The notes under the pieces: model-generated | The model's input: the letters and a program-made list of their open reading frames with translations, nothing else | Told to the model about the DNA's origin: nothing | Databases searched by the model: none | Source: JB111 sp049856295 | GTDB taxonomy: Bacteria; Actinomycetota; Actinomycetes; Actinomycetales; Actinomycetaceae | Length of the DNA: 64,000 nucleotides | NCBI RefSeq assembly: GCF_049856295.1 | Contig: NZ_JBNDMZ010000007.1 | Coordinates: forward strand, 62,001-126,000 | Direction of reading: 5' to 3' | Position numbers and translations under genes: made by a program | Part shown: positions 8,154 through 16,488 of the stretch, piece by piece | Position numbering within the stretch: position 1 is the stretch's first letter | Layout: each line of letters begins with the position of its first letter

Positions 8154-8849
8154 CTAGAACAGGCGCGAGTCGACGTCGTCGACCCCGCGCATCGCGTCGT
8201 AGTCGAGGACGAGGCACCGGATCCCCCGGTCCTCGGCCAACGTGCGGGCCTGCGGCTTGATCTGCTGCGCCGCGAACACCCCGGAGATCGGGCTCAGCAG
8301 CGGGTCCCGGCCGAGGAGCTCGAGGTAGCGGGTGAGCTGCTCGACGCCGTCGATCCCGCCCACGCGCTTGATCTCCACCGCCACGGCGGCGCCGGCCGGG
8401 TCGCGCACGAGGAGGTCGACGGGGCCGATGGGCGTGGGGTGCTCGCGCCGCACGAGCCGGTGACCGTCGCCGAGGAGCTCGACCTGCTCGGCGAGGAGCG
8501 CCTGGAGATGGGACTCGACGCCGTCCTTGACCAGGCCCGGGTCGACGCCGAGCTCGACGCTCGTGTCCGAGATGACCTCATGGAGACGCACGACGAGCCG
8601 GTCGTCCGTCTTGGCGGCGCTGACCTCCCACACGAGGGCGGTGCCGTCGGCGGCCTCCGCCTCGTCGGGCTCACGCTCCTTGAGGGTGCACGGCGCGGTC
8701 ATCCAGTTGAGCGGCTTGTAGCTGCCGCCGTCGGAATGGACGAGGACCGAGCCGTCGGCCTTGACCATGATGAGGCGCGGGGCCAGCGGCAGGTGCGCCG
8801 CGAGCCGTCCCGAGTAGTCGACGGAGCAGCGGGCGAAGACGGTACGCAC
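8154..8849 (-). CDS. nucS: Mismatch-specific endonuclease NucS (EndoMS)
   Basis: 231 aa, GTG start. NucS makes double-strand breaks at mismatches and is the core of the non-MutSL mismatch repair of Actinobacteria and archaea. The N-terminal domain (VFARCSVDYSGRLAAHLPLA, YKPLNWMTAP) and the C-terminal RecB-like nuclease domain are intact: Asp145 (GPVDLLV), Glu159 and Lys161 of the ExK motif (VAVEIKRVGG). The extreme C-terminus DSRLF has the form of the sliding-clamp-binding motif that recruits NucS to DnaN. TAGCGT 8 nt before the GTG suggests leaderless transcription. It leads an operon with two uncharacterised genes. Confidence 0.95.
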   Translation of the reverse strand: MRTVFARCSVDYSGRLAAHLPLAPRLIMVKADGSVLVHSDGGSYKPLNWMTAPCTLKEREPDEAEAADGTALVWEVSAAKTDDRLVVRLHEVISDTSVELGVDPGLVKDGVESHLQALLAEQVELLGDGHRLVRREHPTPIGPVDLLVRDPAGAAVAVEIKRVGGIDGVEQLTRYLELLGRDPLLSPISGVFAAQQIKPQARTLAEDRGIRCLVLDYDAMRGVDDVDSRLF

Positions 8850-8857
8850 AGCGAGCC

Positions 8858-8863
8858 ACGCTA
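8858..8863 (-). promoter_or_regulatory. Possible leaderless -10 (TAGCGT-N8-GTG) for nucS
   Basis: TANNNT hexamer 8 nt before the GTG at 8849. The 8850-8952 interval otherwise holds only a relic of the dispersed repeat (8940-8951). Confidence 0.4.
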
Positions 8864-8939
8864 CCCCGGGCCCCGCGGCGCAGGGAGCAGCGGCTGGGAC
8901 GGGCGGTGCGGATCACGCGCCCCGCACCCCACCGACCGT

Positions 8940-8951
8940 TCGAGAGTGCGG
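8940..8951. repeat. Probable relic of the dispersed short repeat (12-nt match)
   Basis: tcgagagtgcgg is the reverse complement of 12 nt of the repeat core found four times at 38541-38640. It abuts the stop codon of the DUF2550 gene, as the array abuts the stop of the gene at 38644. Confidence 0.4.
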
Positions 8952-8952
8952 C

Positions 8953-9372
8953 TCAGGTCTCGCGGACCCGGGGCGGGGCGCCCTCGCTCCACCCGATGAG
9001 ACCCTGCATCGCCGACGGCGCCATGCGCAGCTCGGCGGTCACCCGCCCGTCCGAGAGCCGGGTCTCGACCACCGCGCGGCCACCGGGGTCCGGCGGCCGC
9101 CGGTCGTGCCCGAGCAGCTCGAGCGCCGAGCGCTCCATCCGCAGCCGCGGTCCGGGCGAGAGGGACGCCAACTGGTACCAGAGGAGCTGACGCGCCCCGA
9201 GCTGTGCGAGCCCGCGGCGCCAGCGGTCCTCCCCCACGCGCAGGCGGCACTCGACGGTGCCGCCCCTGCGGTAGAGACGCAGCGCGCGCCACAGCACCGC
9301 GCACGCCACGGCCGCGCACAGCACGAGGACGGCGAGGATCCCGAGGACCACCAACCATCCGGTGCGCGGCAT
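8953..9372 (-). CDS. DUF2550 membrane protein
   Basis: 139 aa: one N-terminal membrane helix (LVVLGILAVLVLCAAVACAVLW, ~7-28) followed by a ~105-residue cytoplasmic domain rich in basic and hydrophobic residues (RLYRRGGTVECRLRVG; GPRLRMERSALELLGHDRR). Position directly after atpC and sequence pattern match the actinobacterial DUF2550 family (Rv1312 type), whose function is not established. It starts 7 nt after the atpC stop and is expected to be the last gene read from the ATP synthase operon. It could assist the ATPase or simply share expression. Confidence 0.85.
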   Translation of the reverse strand: MPRTGWLVVLGILAVLVLCAAVACAVLWRALRLYRRGGTVECRLRVGEDRWRRGLAQLGARQLLWYQLASLSPGPRLRMERSALELLGHDRRPPDPGGRAVVETRLSDGRVTAELRMAPSAMQGLIGWSEGAPPRVRET

Positions 9373-9378
9373 CGCGAC

Positions 9379-9693
9379 CTAGGCGAGTGTCGAGTCGTCC
9401 GCGGCGCCCTCGACCGAGAGCGACCCGGCGCCGGTCGAGGCGTCGGACACGACCACCGTCACCACGTCGTCGTCGACCGACACGAAACCGCCGTGGACGT
9501 CGAGGCTGACCGTGGACCCGCCGGACGTCACGCGGGCCGTCCCCTGCGTGAGCACGGCGAGGACGGGCTCGCGGCCCGGCAGCACGCCGAGCTCGCCGGC
9601 CGCGGCGGGCACCACGACCGAGGACGCCTCGCCCGACCAGAGCACCCCGGTCGGGGAGACGACGTCGACCGTCAGCGATCCGTTGCCCGCCAC
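9379..9693 (-). CDS. atpC: ATP synthase F1 epsilon subunit
   Basis: 104 aa from a GTG at 9693, one base beyond the atpD stop; the longer frame overlapping atpD is rejected. Epsilon belongs to the rotor stalk and can inhibit ATP hydrolysis. The N-terminal beta-sandwich is complete (LTVDVVSPTGVLWSGEASSVVVPAAAGELGVLPG). The protein ends near residue 104, so the C-terminal helix pair is short or missing relative to E. coli, as in many actinobacteria, which weakens epsilon-mediated inhibition. Confidence 0.93.
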   Translation of the reverse strand: MAGNGSLTVDVVSPTGVLWSGEASSVVVPAAAGELGVLPGREPVLAVLTQGTARVTSGGSTVSLDVHGGFVSVDDDVVTVVVSDASTGAGSLSVEGAADDSTLA

Positions 9694-9694
9694 G

Positions 9695-11158
9695 TCAGCG
9701 CTCGTCGGCCTGGATCTTGGACCATGCGCGCTCGAGGTCCTCGATCCCGCCGATGTTGAAGAACGCCTGCTCCGGCACGTGGTCGTACTGGCCGTCCGCG
9801 ATGCGCTTGAACGCCTCGACGGTCTCGGCGACCGGCACCGTGGAGCCCTCGACACCGGTGAACTTGATGGCGGTGTAGGTGTTCTGCGAGAGGTACTGCT
9901 CGATCCGGCGCGCGCGGGCCACCGTGACCTTGTCCTCCTCGGAGAGCTCGTCGACGCCGAGGATCGCGATGATGTCCTGCAGCTCCTTGTTCTTCTGCAG
10001 GATCGACTTCACGCGGGTGGCGACCTCGTAGTGCTCCTGGCCCACGAACTCCGGCGCGAGGATGCGCGAGGTCGAGGTCAGCGGGTCCACGGCCGGGTAG
10101 AGACCGCGCGAGGCGATGTCGCGCGAGAGCTCGGTCGTCGCGTCGAGGTGCGCGAACGTCGTGGCCGGCGCCGGGTCGGTGTAGTCGTCGGCGGGCACGT
10201 AGATCGCCTGCAGCGAGGTGATCGAGTGGCCGCGGGTCGAGGTGATGCGCTCCTGGAGCTGGCCCATCTCGTCCGCGAGGTTCGGCTGGTAGCCCACCGC
10301 CGAGGGGACGCGGCCGAGCAGCGTGGAGACCTCGGAGCCCGCCTGCGTGAAGCGGAAGATGTTGTCGATGAACAGCAGCACCTCCTGCTGCTGGACGTCG
10401 CGGAAGTACTCCGCCATCGTCAGGGCGGACAGGGCGACGCGCAGGCGGGTGCCCGGCGGCTCGTCCATCTGGCCGAACACGAGGGCGGTCTTGTCGAAGA
10501 CCCCGGCGTCGTCCATCTCCTCGATGAGGTCGTTGCCCTCACGGGTGCGCTCGCCGACACCGGCGAACACCGACACACCACCGTGGTCCTGCGCGACGCG
10601 CTGGATCATCTCCTGGATGAGGACCGTCTTGCCGACGCCGGCGCCGCCGAACAGGCCGATCTTTCCACCCTGGACGTAGGGGGTGAGGAGGTCGATGACC
10701 TTGATGCCGGTCTCGAACATCGTGGTCGAGCCCTCGAGCTCGTCGAACCGCGGGGGCTTGCGGTGGATCGGCCAGCGCTCGGTGACCTCGAGGGTCTCGC
10801 CCTCGGCGAGGTTGAGCGGCTCGCCGGTCACGTCGAAGACGTGGCCCTTGGTCACGTCGCCGACGGGCACGGAGATCGGGGCGCCCGTGTCGCGCACCTC
10901 GCCGCCGCGGACGAGGCCGTCCGTCGGCTTGAGGGCGATGGCGCGCACGAGGTTGTCGCCGAGGTGCTGGGCGGTCTCGAGCGTGATCTCGGCGGCCTGC
11001 TCCTGCCCCGGCAGCTGGAGGGTGGTCTTCAGCGCGTTGTAGACCTCGGGGATCTGGCCGGCCGGGAACTCGACGTCGACGACGGCACCGATCACTCGGG
11101 CGATGCGGCCGACGCCGGCGGCGGTGGCCTGCGGCGTCTCGGACTGGGTGGCGGTCAT
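9695..11158 (-). CDS. atpD: ATP synthase F1 beta subunit
   Basis: 487 aa. Catalytic subunit of the F1 head. P-loop GGAGVGKT at 171-178, the LIQEMIQRVAQDHGG segment after it, catalytic-Glu region VFAGVGERTREGNDL, Walker B LLFIDNIFRFTQAG, and DELSEED-type loop (GVDELSEEDK, ~390) are all present. Length is normal. It follows atpG by 50 bp and precedes atpC by 1 bp in the order B-E-F-H-A-G-D-C. Confidence 0.98.
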   Translation of the reverse strand: MTATQSETPQATAAGVGRIARVIGAVVDVEFPAGQIPEVYNALKTTLQLPGQEQAAEITLETAQHLGDNLVRAIALKPTDGLVRGGEVRDTGAPISVPVGDVTKGHVFDVTGEPLNLAEGETLEVTERWPIHRKPPRFDELEGSTTMFETGIKVIDLLTPYVQGGKIGLFGGAGVGKTVLIQEMIQRVAQDHGGVSVFAGVGERTREGNDLIEEMDDAGVFDKTALVFGQMDEPPGTRLRVALSALTMAEYFRDVQQQEVLLFIDNIFRFTQAGSEVSTLLGRVPSAVGYQPNLADEMGQLQERITSTRGHSITSLQAIYVPADDYTDPAPATTFAHLDATTELSRDIASRGLYPAVDPLTSTSRILAPEFVGQEHYEVATRVKSILQKNKELQDIIAILGVDELSEEDKVTVARARRIEQYLSQNTYTAIKFTGVEGSTVPVAETVEAFKRIADGQYDHVPEQAFFNIGGIEDLERAWSKIQADER

Positions 11159-11208
11159 GAGTGGTGTCCTCGGTCTCGGGTGCTCGTAAAGGTCGGTGGT
11201 CGGTGCGG

Positions 11209-12102
11209 TCAGCCGTTGCTCAGGGCGTCGACGCCCGAGACGATCTCGGAGATCTCCTGGGTGATCTCACCCTGCCGCGCCTGGTTCGCCAGACGCGTGT
11301 AGTCGCGGATGATGTCCTCCGCGTTCTCGGTGGCGGTGTGCATGGCGCGCTGGCGGGAGGCCAGCTCGGAGGCGGCAGCCATGAGCAGCTGCGCCCGGAT
11401 GCGGTCGGACACGTACATGGGCAGCAGCTGGTCGAGGACGTCCTCGGGGCTCGGCTCGAACTCGTACAGCGGGAGCGCCTTGTGCTCCGGCTCCGCCACC
11501 CCCTCGACGACCTCGAGCGGGAGGACCCGGCGCCGCTGGACCACCTGGGTGACCATCGACTGGAACCGGGTGTAGACGACGTGCACCTCGCTGACGGCGC
11601 CCTCGCCGGGCTCCGCCCGGTAGGCGTCGAGCAGCGCCCGCGCGATCTCCTGGGAGACCTCGACGGACGGGCTGTCGGACTCGCCCGTCCACGTACGCAC
11701 GATCGGACGGCCGCGGAACTTGAAGTAGCTCTCGCCGCGGCGGCCGAACACGTACACGTGCGGGGTCTTGCCCTCGGCCTCGAGGTCCTCGACGAGGCGC
11801 TCGGCCTCGCGCAGCACCGTCGCCGAGTAGGCCCCGGCCATGCCGCGGTCGGAGGTGACCACGAGGACCGCGACGTCGGTCGTGTCCTGCCGGCCCGAGA
11901 TCAGCGGGTGGTCGAGGTCCGCGTGCGAGGCGACCGCCGACACCGCGCGGATGAGCGCCCGGGTGTAGGGGTCGGACCCGAGCGCGGCGTCGCGGGCCCT
12001 GCCGATCCGCGAGGCCGCGATGAGCTCCATCGCGCGGAAGACCTTCTTGAGCGTCTGGGTCGCCCGGATCTTCTGCTTGTAGACGCGCTGCTGTCCCGCC
12101 AT
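11209..12102 (-). CDS. atpG: ATP synthase F1 gamma subunit
   Basis: 297 aa. Central rotor shaft. The N-terminal helix (KIRATQTLKKVFRAMELIAASRI) and C-terminal helix (MHTATENAEDIIRDYTRLANQARQGEITQEISEI) that form the antiparallel coiled coil are intact. The central Rossmann-like domain includes VLVVTSDRGMAGAYSATV. It starts 3 nt after the atpA stop. Confidence 0.97.
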   Translation of the reverse strand: MAGQQRVYKQKIRATQTLKKVFRAMELIAASRIGRARDAALGSDPYTRALIRAVSAVASHADLDHPLISGRQDTTDVAVLVVTSDRGMAGAYSATVLREAERLVEDLEAEGKTPHVYVFGRRGESYFKFRGRPIVRTWTGESDSPSVEVSQEIARALLDAYRAEPGEGAVSEVHVVYTRFQSMVTQVVQRRRVLPLEVVEGVAEPEHKALPLYEFEPSPEDVLDQLLPMYVSDRIRAQLLMAAASELASRQRAMHTATENAEDIIRDYTRLANQARQGEITQEISEIVSGVDALSNG

Positions 12103-12105
12103 GGA

Positions 12106-13737
12106 TCAGGCCTTGGCCTTGACGATCTGCTCCTGCGCGACCTCGGCCTCGGACTCCTCCTCGCCCTCGACCTCCTCGAGGAGCTTGCCCTCCCCGGTGG
12201 TGAAGCCGGAGCGGAACTCCTCGATGCCGGCGCGCATGGCGTCGACCGTCTCGTCCTCGAGCTTCCCGCTCGAGACGATCGACTGGAGCACCTGGGTGGA
12301 CGACCGCATGTGGTCGAGCATCTCGGACTCGAAGCGGGAGACGTCCGCGACCGCGACGTCGTCGAGGTAGCCGTTGGTGCCGGCCCAGATCGAGACGACC
12401 TGGTCCTCGACCGGGTACGGGGAGGACTGCTGCTGCTTGAGCAGCTCCATGAGGCGCTCACCCCGGGTGAGCTGGCGGCGCGTCGTCGGGTCGAGGTCCG
12501 AGGCGAACATCGCGAAGGAGGCCATCGCGCGGTACTGCGCCAGCGTGATCTTCAGCGTGCCCGCGACCTTCTTCATCGCCTTGATCTGGGCGTCGCCACC
12601 GACCCGCGAGACGGAGATGCCGACGTCGACGGCGGGACGCTGGTTCGCGTTGAACAGGTCCGACTGGAGGAAGATCTGGCCGTCGGTGATCGAGATGACG
12701 TTCGTCGGGATGTATGCCGAGACGTCGTTGCCCTTCGTCTCGATGATCGGCAGGCCCGTCATCGAGCCGGCGCCGAGCTCGTCGTTCAGCTTGGCGCAGC
12801 GCTCGAGCAGCCGGGAGTGCAGGTAGAAGACGTCACCCGGGTAGGCCTCGCGGCCCGGCGGGCGGCGCAGGAGGAGGGAGACGGCGCGGTAGGCCTCGGC
12901 CTGCTTCGACAGGTCGTCGAACACGATGAGGACGTGCTTGCCGTCGTACATCCAGTGCTGGCCGATGGCCGAGCCGGTGTACGGGGCGATGTACTTGAAA
13001 CCGGCCGGGTCGGAGGCGGGCGAGGCCACGATCGTCGTGTACTCCAGCGCGCCGGCGTCCTCGAGCGTCTTGCGGACGGCCGCGATCGTCGAACCCTTCT
13101 GGCCGACGGCGACGTAGACGCAGCGGACCTGCTTGCTCGGGTCCCCCGACTCCCAGTTGGCCTTCTGGTTGAGGATGGTGTCGAGCGCGATGGCCGTCTT
13201 GCCGGTCTTGCGGTCGCCGATGATGAGCTGACGCTGGCCGCGCCCCACCGGGATCATCGCGTCGATCGCCTTGAGACCGGTCTGCAGCGGCTCGTGGACC
13301 GACTTGCGGGCCATGACGCCCGGGGCCTGGAGCTCGAGGGCGCGGCGGCCCTGGATGTCGGCGATCTCGCCGAGGCCGTCGATCGGCGTGCCGAGCGGGT
13401 CGACCACGCGGCCGAGGTAGCCGTCGCCGACGGGCACGGAGAGCACCTCGCCCGTGCGGTGGACCTCCTGGCCCTCCTCGATGCCGGTGAACTCACCGAG
13501 CACGACGACGCCGATGTGGCGCTCCTCGAGGTTCATCGCGAGGCCGAGCGTGCCGTCCTCGAAGCGGAGCAGCTCGTTCGCCATCGCGCCCGGGAGTCCC
13601 TCGACGGTCGCGATGCCGTCGGCGGCGGAGATCACGTGGCCGATCTCGTCCGTGCTCGCGGCCCCCGGCTCGTAGGAGCTCACGAAGCTGTCCAGCGCCG
13701 CCCGGATCTCGTCGGGGCGGATCGTCAGCTCTGCCAT
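12106..13737 (-). CDS. atpA: ATP synthase F1 alpha subunit
   Basis: 543 aa from the ATG at 13737 (MAELTIRPDEIRAAL); the 22-residue upstream extension in frame is not homologous. Non-catalytic nucleotide-binding subunit: P-loop GDRKTGKT at 174-181, PGREAYPGDVFYLHSRLLER in the middle, and the conserved arginine-finger region (ISVSRVGGDAQIKAM). The C-terminus carries an acidic ~30-residue extension (EGEEESEAEVAQEQIVKAKA). Such tails occur in actinobacterial alpha subunits, and in mycobacteria they suppress ATP hydrolysis; the same role here is inference. Confidence 0.98.
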   Translation of the reverse strand: MAELTIRPDEIRAALDSFVSSYEPGAASTDEIGHVISAADGIATVEGLPGAMANELLRFEDGTLGLAMNLEERHIGVVVLGEFTGIEEGQEVHRTGEVLSVPVGDGYLGRVVDPLGTPIDGLGEIADIQGRRALELQAPGVMARKSVHEPLQTGLKAIDAMIPVGRGQRQLIIGDRKTGKTAIALDTILNQKANWESGDPSKQVRCVYVAVGQKGSTIAAVRKTLEDAGALEYTTIVASPASDPAGFKYIAPYTGSAIGQHWMYDGKHVLIVFDDLSKQAEAYRAVSLLLRRPPGREAYPGDVFYLHSRLLERCAKLNDELGAGSMTGLPIIETKGNDVSAYIPTNVISITDGQIFLQSDLFNANQRPAVDVGISVSRVGGDAQIKAMKKVAGTLKITLAQYRAMASFAMFASDLDPTTRRQLTRGERLMELLKQQQSSPYPVEDQVVSIWAGTNGYLDDVAVADVSRFESEMLDHMRSSTQVLQSIVSSGKLEDETVDAMRAGIEEFRSGFTTGEGKLLEEVEGEEESEAEVAQEQIVKAKA

Positions 13738-13799
13738 CTCAAGTTTCCTCACCTTGTCCGGTCCCGTGCGGTCCCGGTTGTCTTCGTGCGTGGGGTCGA

Positions 13800-14612
13800 T
13801 CAACCGGCGATGCGCCGGCGGGCCTCGTCGAGGCGCGTGCGGACGGTGCCGTCGAGGACGGTGTGCCCGACCTCGACACGCAGACCACCGATGACCGCGG
13901 GGTCGATGTCGACGTGCAGGGCGATGTCGCTGCCGTGCTCAGCGGCGAGCACGGCGACCAGCCGGTCCCGCTGCTCGCCCGTCAGGGGCACGGCCGCCGT
14001 CACGCGGGCGACCTTCCGTGCCCGACGCTCCGCGGCGCGCTCGGCCGCGTGGGCCAGCGCCGTCAGAGCGGTGCGCTCGTGGCGCGAGCCGACGGCCCGC
14101 TGCGCGATGAGCAGGGCCTGCGGCGACACGCGGTCGCCCATGACCCGCGCGAGCAGCTCCCGGCGACCGGCCAGGTCCCGCGACTCCTCCGCGAGGGCGA
14201 CCTCGAGCTCCGGGGAGCCGGAGATCACGCCGCGCACGTCGAGCAGCTCCGCGCCCAGCGCGTCGAGCCCGTCGCCGCGCTCCGCCGCCGCGAGGACGGT
14301 GTCCTGGCCGAGGATCTCGAGAGCCTCGACGATGTCGAGGTCCTCGGACCACCGGTCGCGCGCCAGCCCCGCGACGAGGTCGTTCACGCGACCGTCGACG
14401 GCCCCGCCGACGATGCGCGACGCGAGCGCGGCCCGGTCCTCGCCGGAGCGGGACGGGTCGGTCATGGCACGGCGCAACGCGGTGTTGTCGGCGAGCAGGT
14501 CCGCGACCGCGAAGATCGACCCCGCGAGGTCGAACGCGTCGTGGGCCTCCCGGACGACCGGGTCCCACCGGCCCTGGGCCTGCCCGAGTGCGACGGAGCT
14601 GGAGGCGCGCAT
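13800..14612 (-). CDS. atpH: ATP synthase F1 delta subunit
   Basis: 270 aa. Peripheral-stalk cap linking b subunits to the F1 head. It is longer than the ~180 aa of E. coli delta, as usual in actinobacteria, with an extra N-terminal portion. The canonical C-terminal signature is present (DIDPAVIGGLRVEVGHTVLDGTVRTRLDEARRRI region, ~235-268). It is not fused to a b-type domain, unlike mycobacteria. The 62-bp gap to atpA is one of the larger ones within the operon. Confidence 0.93.
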   Translation of the reverse strand: MRASSSVALGQAQGRWDPVVREAHDAFDLAGSIFAVADLLADNTALRRAMTDPSRSGEDRAALASRIVGGAVDGRVNDLVAGLARDRWSEDLDIVEALEILGQDTVLAAAERGDGLDALGAELLDVRGVISGSPELEVALAEESRDLAGRRELLARVMGDRVSPQALLIAQRAVGSRHERTALTALAHAAERAAERRARKVARVTAAVPLTGEQRDRLVAVLAAEHGSDIALHVDIDPAVIGGLRVEVGHTVLDGTVRTRLDEARRRIAG

Positions 14613-14617
14613 GAGGG

Positions 14618-15202
14618 TCAGCCCTCCTGGGTGGTGCGGGTGGTGCCGGGCGTGGCGCCGGCCGAGCTGCGGGCCTCGAGGTCGTCGAGGAACCGGTCGA
14701 CCACCCGCGACTGCGCGGCGGAGTCCGCGAGGGACTCGCCCACGATGCGGGAGGCGAGCTCGACGGCGAGCGAGCCGACGTCGGTGCGCAGGCTCTGCGC
14801 CGCCTGGCGGCGCTCGGCCTCGATCTGACGCTCGGCCGCGGAGGTCGTGCGCTCGGCCTCGTCCTGCGCCTTGCGCTGCGCCTCGGCCTCGATCTCCTTG
14901 CCGCGCGCGTTCGCACGCTCGCGGATCCCGGCGGCCTCGCGGCGCGCCTCGGCGAGCTCGCTGGCCGAGGACTCCTCGGCGTTCGCGAGCATGGCCTCGG
15001 CGTCCTCCGCCTTGCGCAGGCCCTCGGCGATCTTCTCGGAGCGCTCGTCGAGGATGCCGGTGAGACGCGGCACGCCCCAGCGGACGACCGCGAAGGCGAT
15101 GACAGCGACGACCACCAGCGACCAGATGATGTCGTACCAGGCGGGGATGAGGAGGTCGATGCCGTCCCTCACCTCCGCGACGACGTTGCCGCCGGCGGGC
15201 AT
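14618..15202 (-). CDS. atpF: ATP synthase F0 b subunit
   Basis: 194 aa. One membrane helix (~22-44, WYDIIWSLVVVAVIAFAVV) followed by a long charged helix of the peripheral stalk (KIAEGLRKAEDAEAMLANAEESSASELAEARREA), ending in the delta-contacting segment (VELASRIVGESLADSAAQSRVVDRFLDDLE). Its ATG overlaps the atpE stop as ATGA (15202), so translation of b is coupled to c. Confidence 0.95.
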   Translation of the reverse strand: MPAGGNVVAEVRDGIDLLIPAWYDIIWSLVVVAVIAFAVVRWGVPRLTGILDERSEKIAEGLRKAEDAEAMLANAEESSASELAEARREAAGIRERANARGKEIEAEAQRKAQDEAERTTSAAERQIEAERRQAAQSLRTDVGSLAVELASRIVGESLADSAAQSRVVDRFLDDLEARSSAGATPGTTRTTQEG

Positions 15203-15405
15203 CAGAAGATGAGGCCCGCGATGAGGCCGAGCAGACCGAGCGCCTCGGCGAAGGCGGCGCCGATGAACATGTTGGTCATCAGGCGGCCCGCGACCTCGGG
15301 CTGACGAGCGGTGGCCTCCTGGGTCTTGCCGACGAGGTAGCCGATGCCGATGCCGGGGCCGATGGTGCCGAGGCCGTAACCAACTGCGGAGAGCGAGCCG
15401 TCCAT
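15202..15405 (-). CDS. atpE: ATP synthase F0 c subunit
   Basis: 67 aa proteolipid hairpin. Helix 1 has the glycine-rich packing motif (GLGTIGPGIGIGYLVG), the polar loop RQPE is at 35-38, and helix 2 carries the ion-binding Glu54 (AFAEALGLLGLIAG). No Na+-type residues are seen around Glu54, so protons are the expected coupling ion. Shine-Dalgarno AAGGA precedes the ATG; the 79-bp gap from atpB gives space for a strong independent RBS, fitting the high c stoichiometry. Confidence 0.97.
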   Translation of the reverse strand: MDGSLSAVGYGLGTIGPGIGIGYLVGKTQEATARQPEVAGRLMTNMFIGAAFAEALGLLGLIAGLIF

Positions 15406-15484
15406 GTGGTGGTTCCTTACTTGTGTGGGTGGAGATCGGTCGGGAAAGGGTCGGTGCCGGCCGGGGCCGGGCGCGCGGCCTGGA

Positions 15485-16315
15485 TCAGTGGTCGGCCACG
15501 GAGAGCTGGATGTACACGGCGGCGAGCAGCGTGAAGATGTACGCCTGCAGCGCCCCGATGAAGATCTCGAAGAGCGTGAACGCGAGGCCGGCGATCAGCG
15601 TGACGCCACCCATCGCCGCGAGCGCGCCCGAGGCCTGGAAGAAGAAGTAGTGCGTGGCCGAGAAGCAGAGCACGAGCAGGATGTGCCCGGACATCATGTT
15701 CGCCAGGAGACGCACGGTGAGGGTGACCGGCCGCAGCAGGAAGGTCGAGATGAACTCGATCGGCGTGAGGATCACGTAGATCGGCTTCGGCACGCCGGCG
15801 GGGAAGAGCTGCCCGCCGAAGTACTTCTTCGCGCCCAGCTCCTTGATGCCCGCGTACATGAACGCGATCCAGGCGATGATCGCGAGCGTGAGCGGCAGGC
15901 CGACGACGGACGTGCCCGCGATGTTGAGGAACGGGATGACGCCGGTGAGGTTGAAGAAGAGCACGGACACGAAGATGACCGTGAGCACCGGCGTGTACTT
16001 CCGGCCGAGCCGCTCCCCCAGCGAGTCGAACGCGATGTTGCGGCGCACGAACTCCTGGACGAGCTCCATCATCGACTGACCGCGGCCCGGGACGAGCCGG
16101 AGCTTGCGCGTGCCGAGCCAGATGATGAGGACGGCCGCGATCGCCGCGATGAAACGGACCAGCATGATCCGGTTGATGGCGAACGGCGTGCCCTCGAAGA
16201 GGAAGGGCTCCGGGAAGAACTCCGTGAGCCCGGGGGCGTGCCAGCCCTCGCCCCCCTCGGCGGTGACGATGCGGACGTGCGCGGCAGTGGCGGCGTTCGT
16301 CAACGCATTCAGCAC
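15485..16315 (-). CDS. atpB: ATP synthase F0 a subunit
   Basis: 276 aa, GTG start at 16315 with GGGAGA upstream. Multi-pass membrane protein forming the proton half-channels. The essential arginine lies in the helix LLRPVTLTVRLLANMMSGH (~200-218). Other landmarks are GRGQSMMELVQEFVR (~78-92), FNLTGVIPF and the C-terminal helix EIFIGALQAYIFTLLAAVYI. First true F0 gene of the operon; TAGTCT ~80 nt upstream could be its own promoter. Confidence 0.97.
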   Translation of the reverse strand: MLNALTNAATAAHVRIVTAEGGEGWHAPGLTEFFPEPFLFEGTPFAINRIMLVRFIAAIAAVLIIWLGTRKLRLVPGRGQSMMELVQEFVRRNIAFDSLGERLGRKYTPVLTVIFVSVLFFNLTGVIPFLNIAGTSVVGLPLTLAIIAWIAFMYAGIKELGAKKYFGGQLFPAGVPKPIYVILTPIEFISTFLLRPVTLTVRLLANMMSGHILLVLCFSATHYFFFQASGALAAMGGVTLIAGLAFTLFEIFIGALQAYIFTLLAAVYIQLSVADH

Positions 16316-16393
16316 AGGTCGTCTCCCGGGTTCCTGGTGGGCGGCGTGGCGGCGACCTGCCGAGTGCTTCCTCGGGGCGCGCCGACGGCAGTC

Positions 16394-16399
16394 AGACTA
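16394..16399 (-). promoter_or_regulatory. Candidate -10 (TAGTCT) of the atpBEFHAGDC operon
   Basis: The 173-bp gap between the small membrane gene and atpB contains TTAGTCT on the coding strand, ~80 nt before the GTG. It would leave a ~70-nt leader. No clear -35 is seen. Confidence 0.35.
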
Positions 16400-16488
16400 A
16401 CCCATCGCCCCGGCCCCTCCACCCCCGATCCCGCCCCTGGTGGAGCGACACGGGTCACGTTCGGGGGCGCTGCGCGCCGGCGCAGGCG

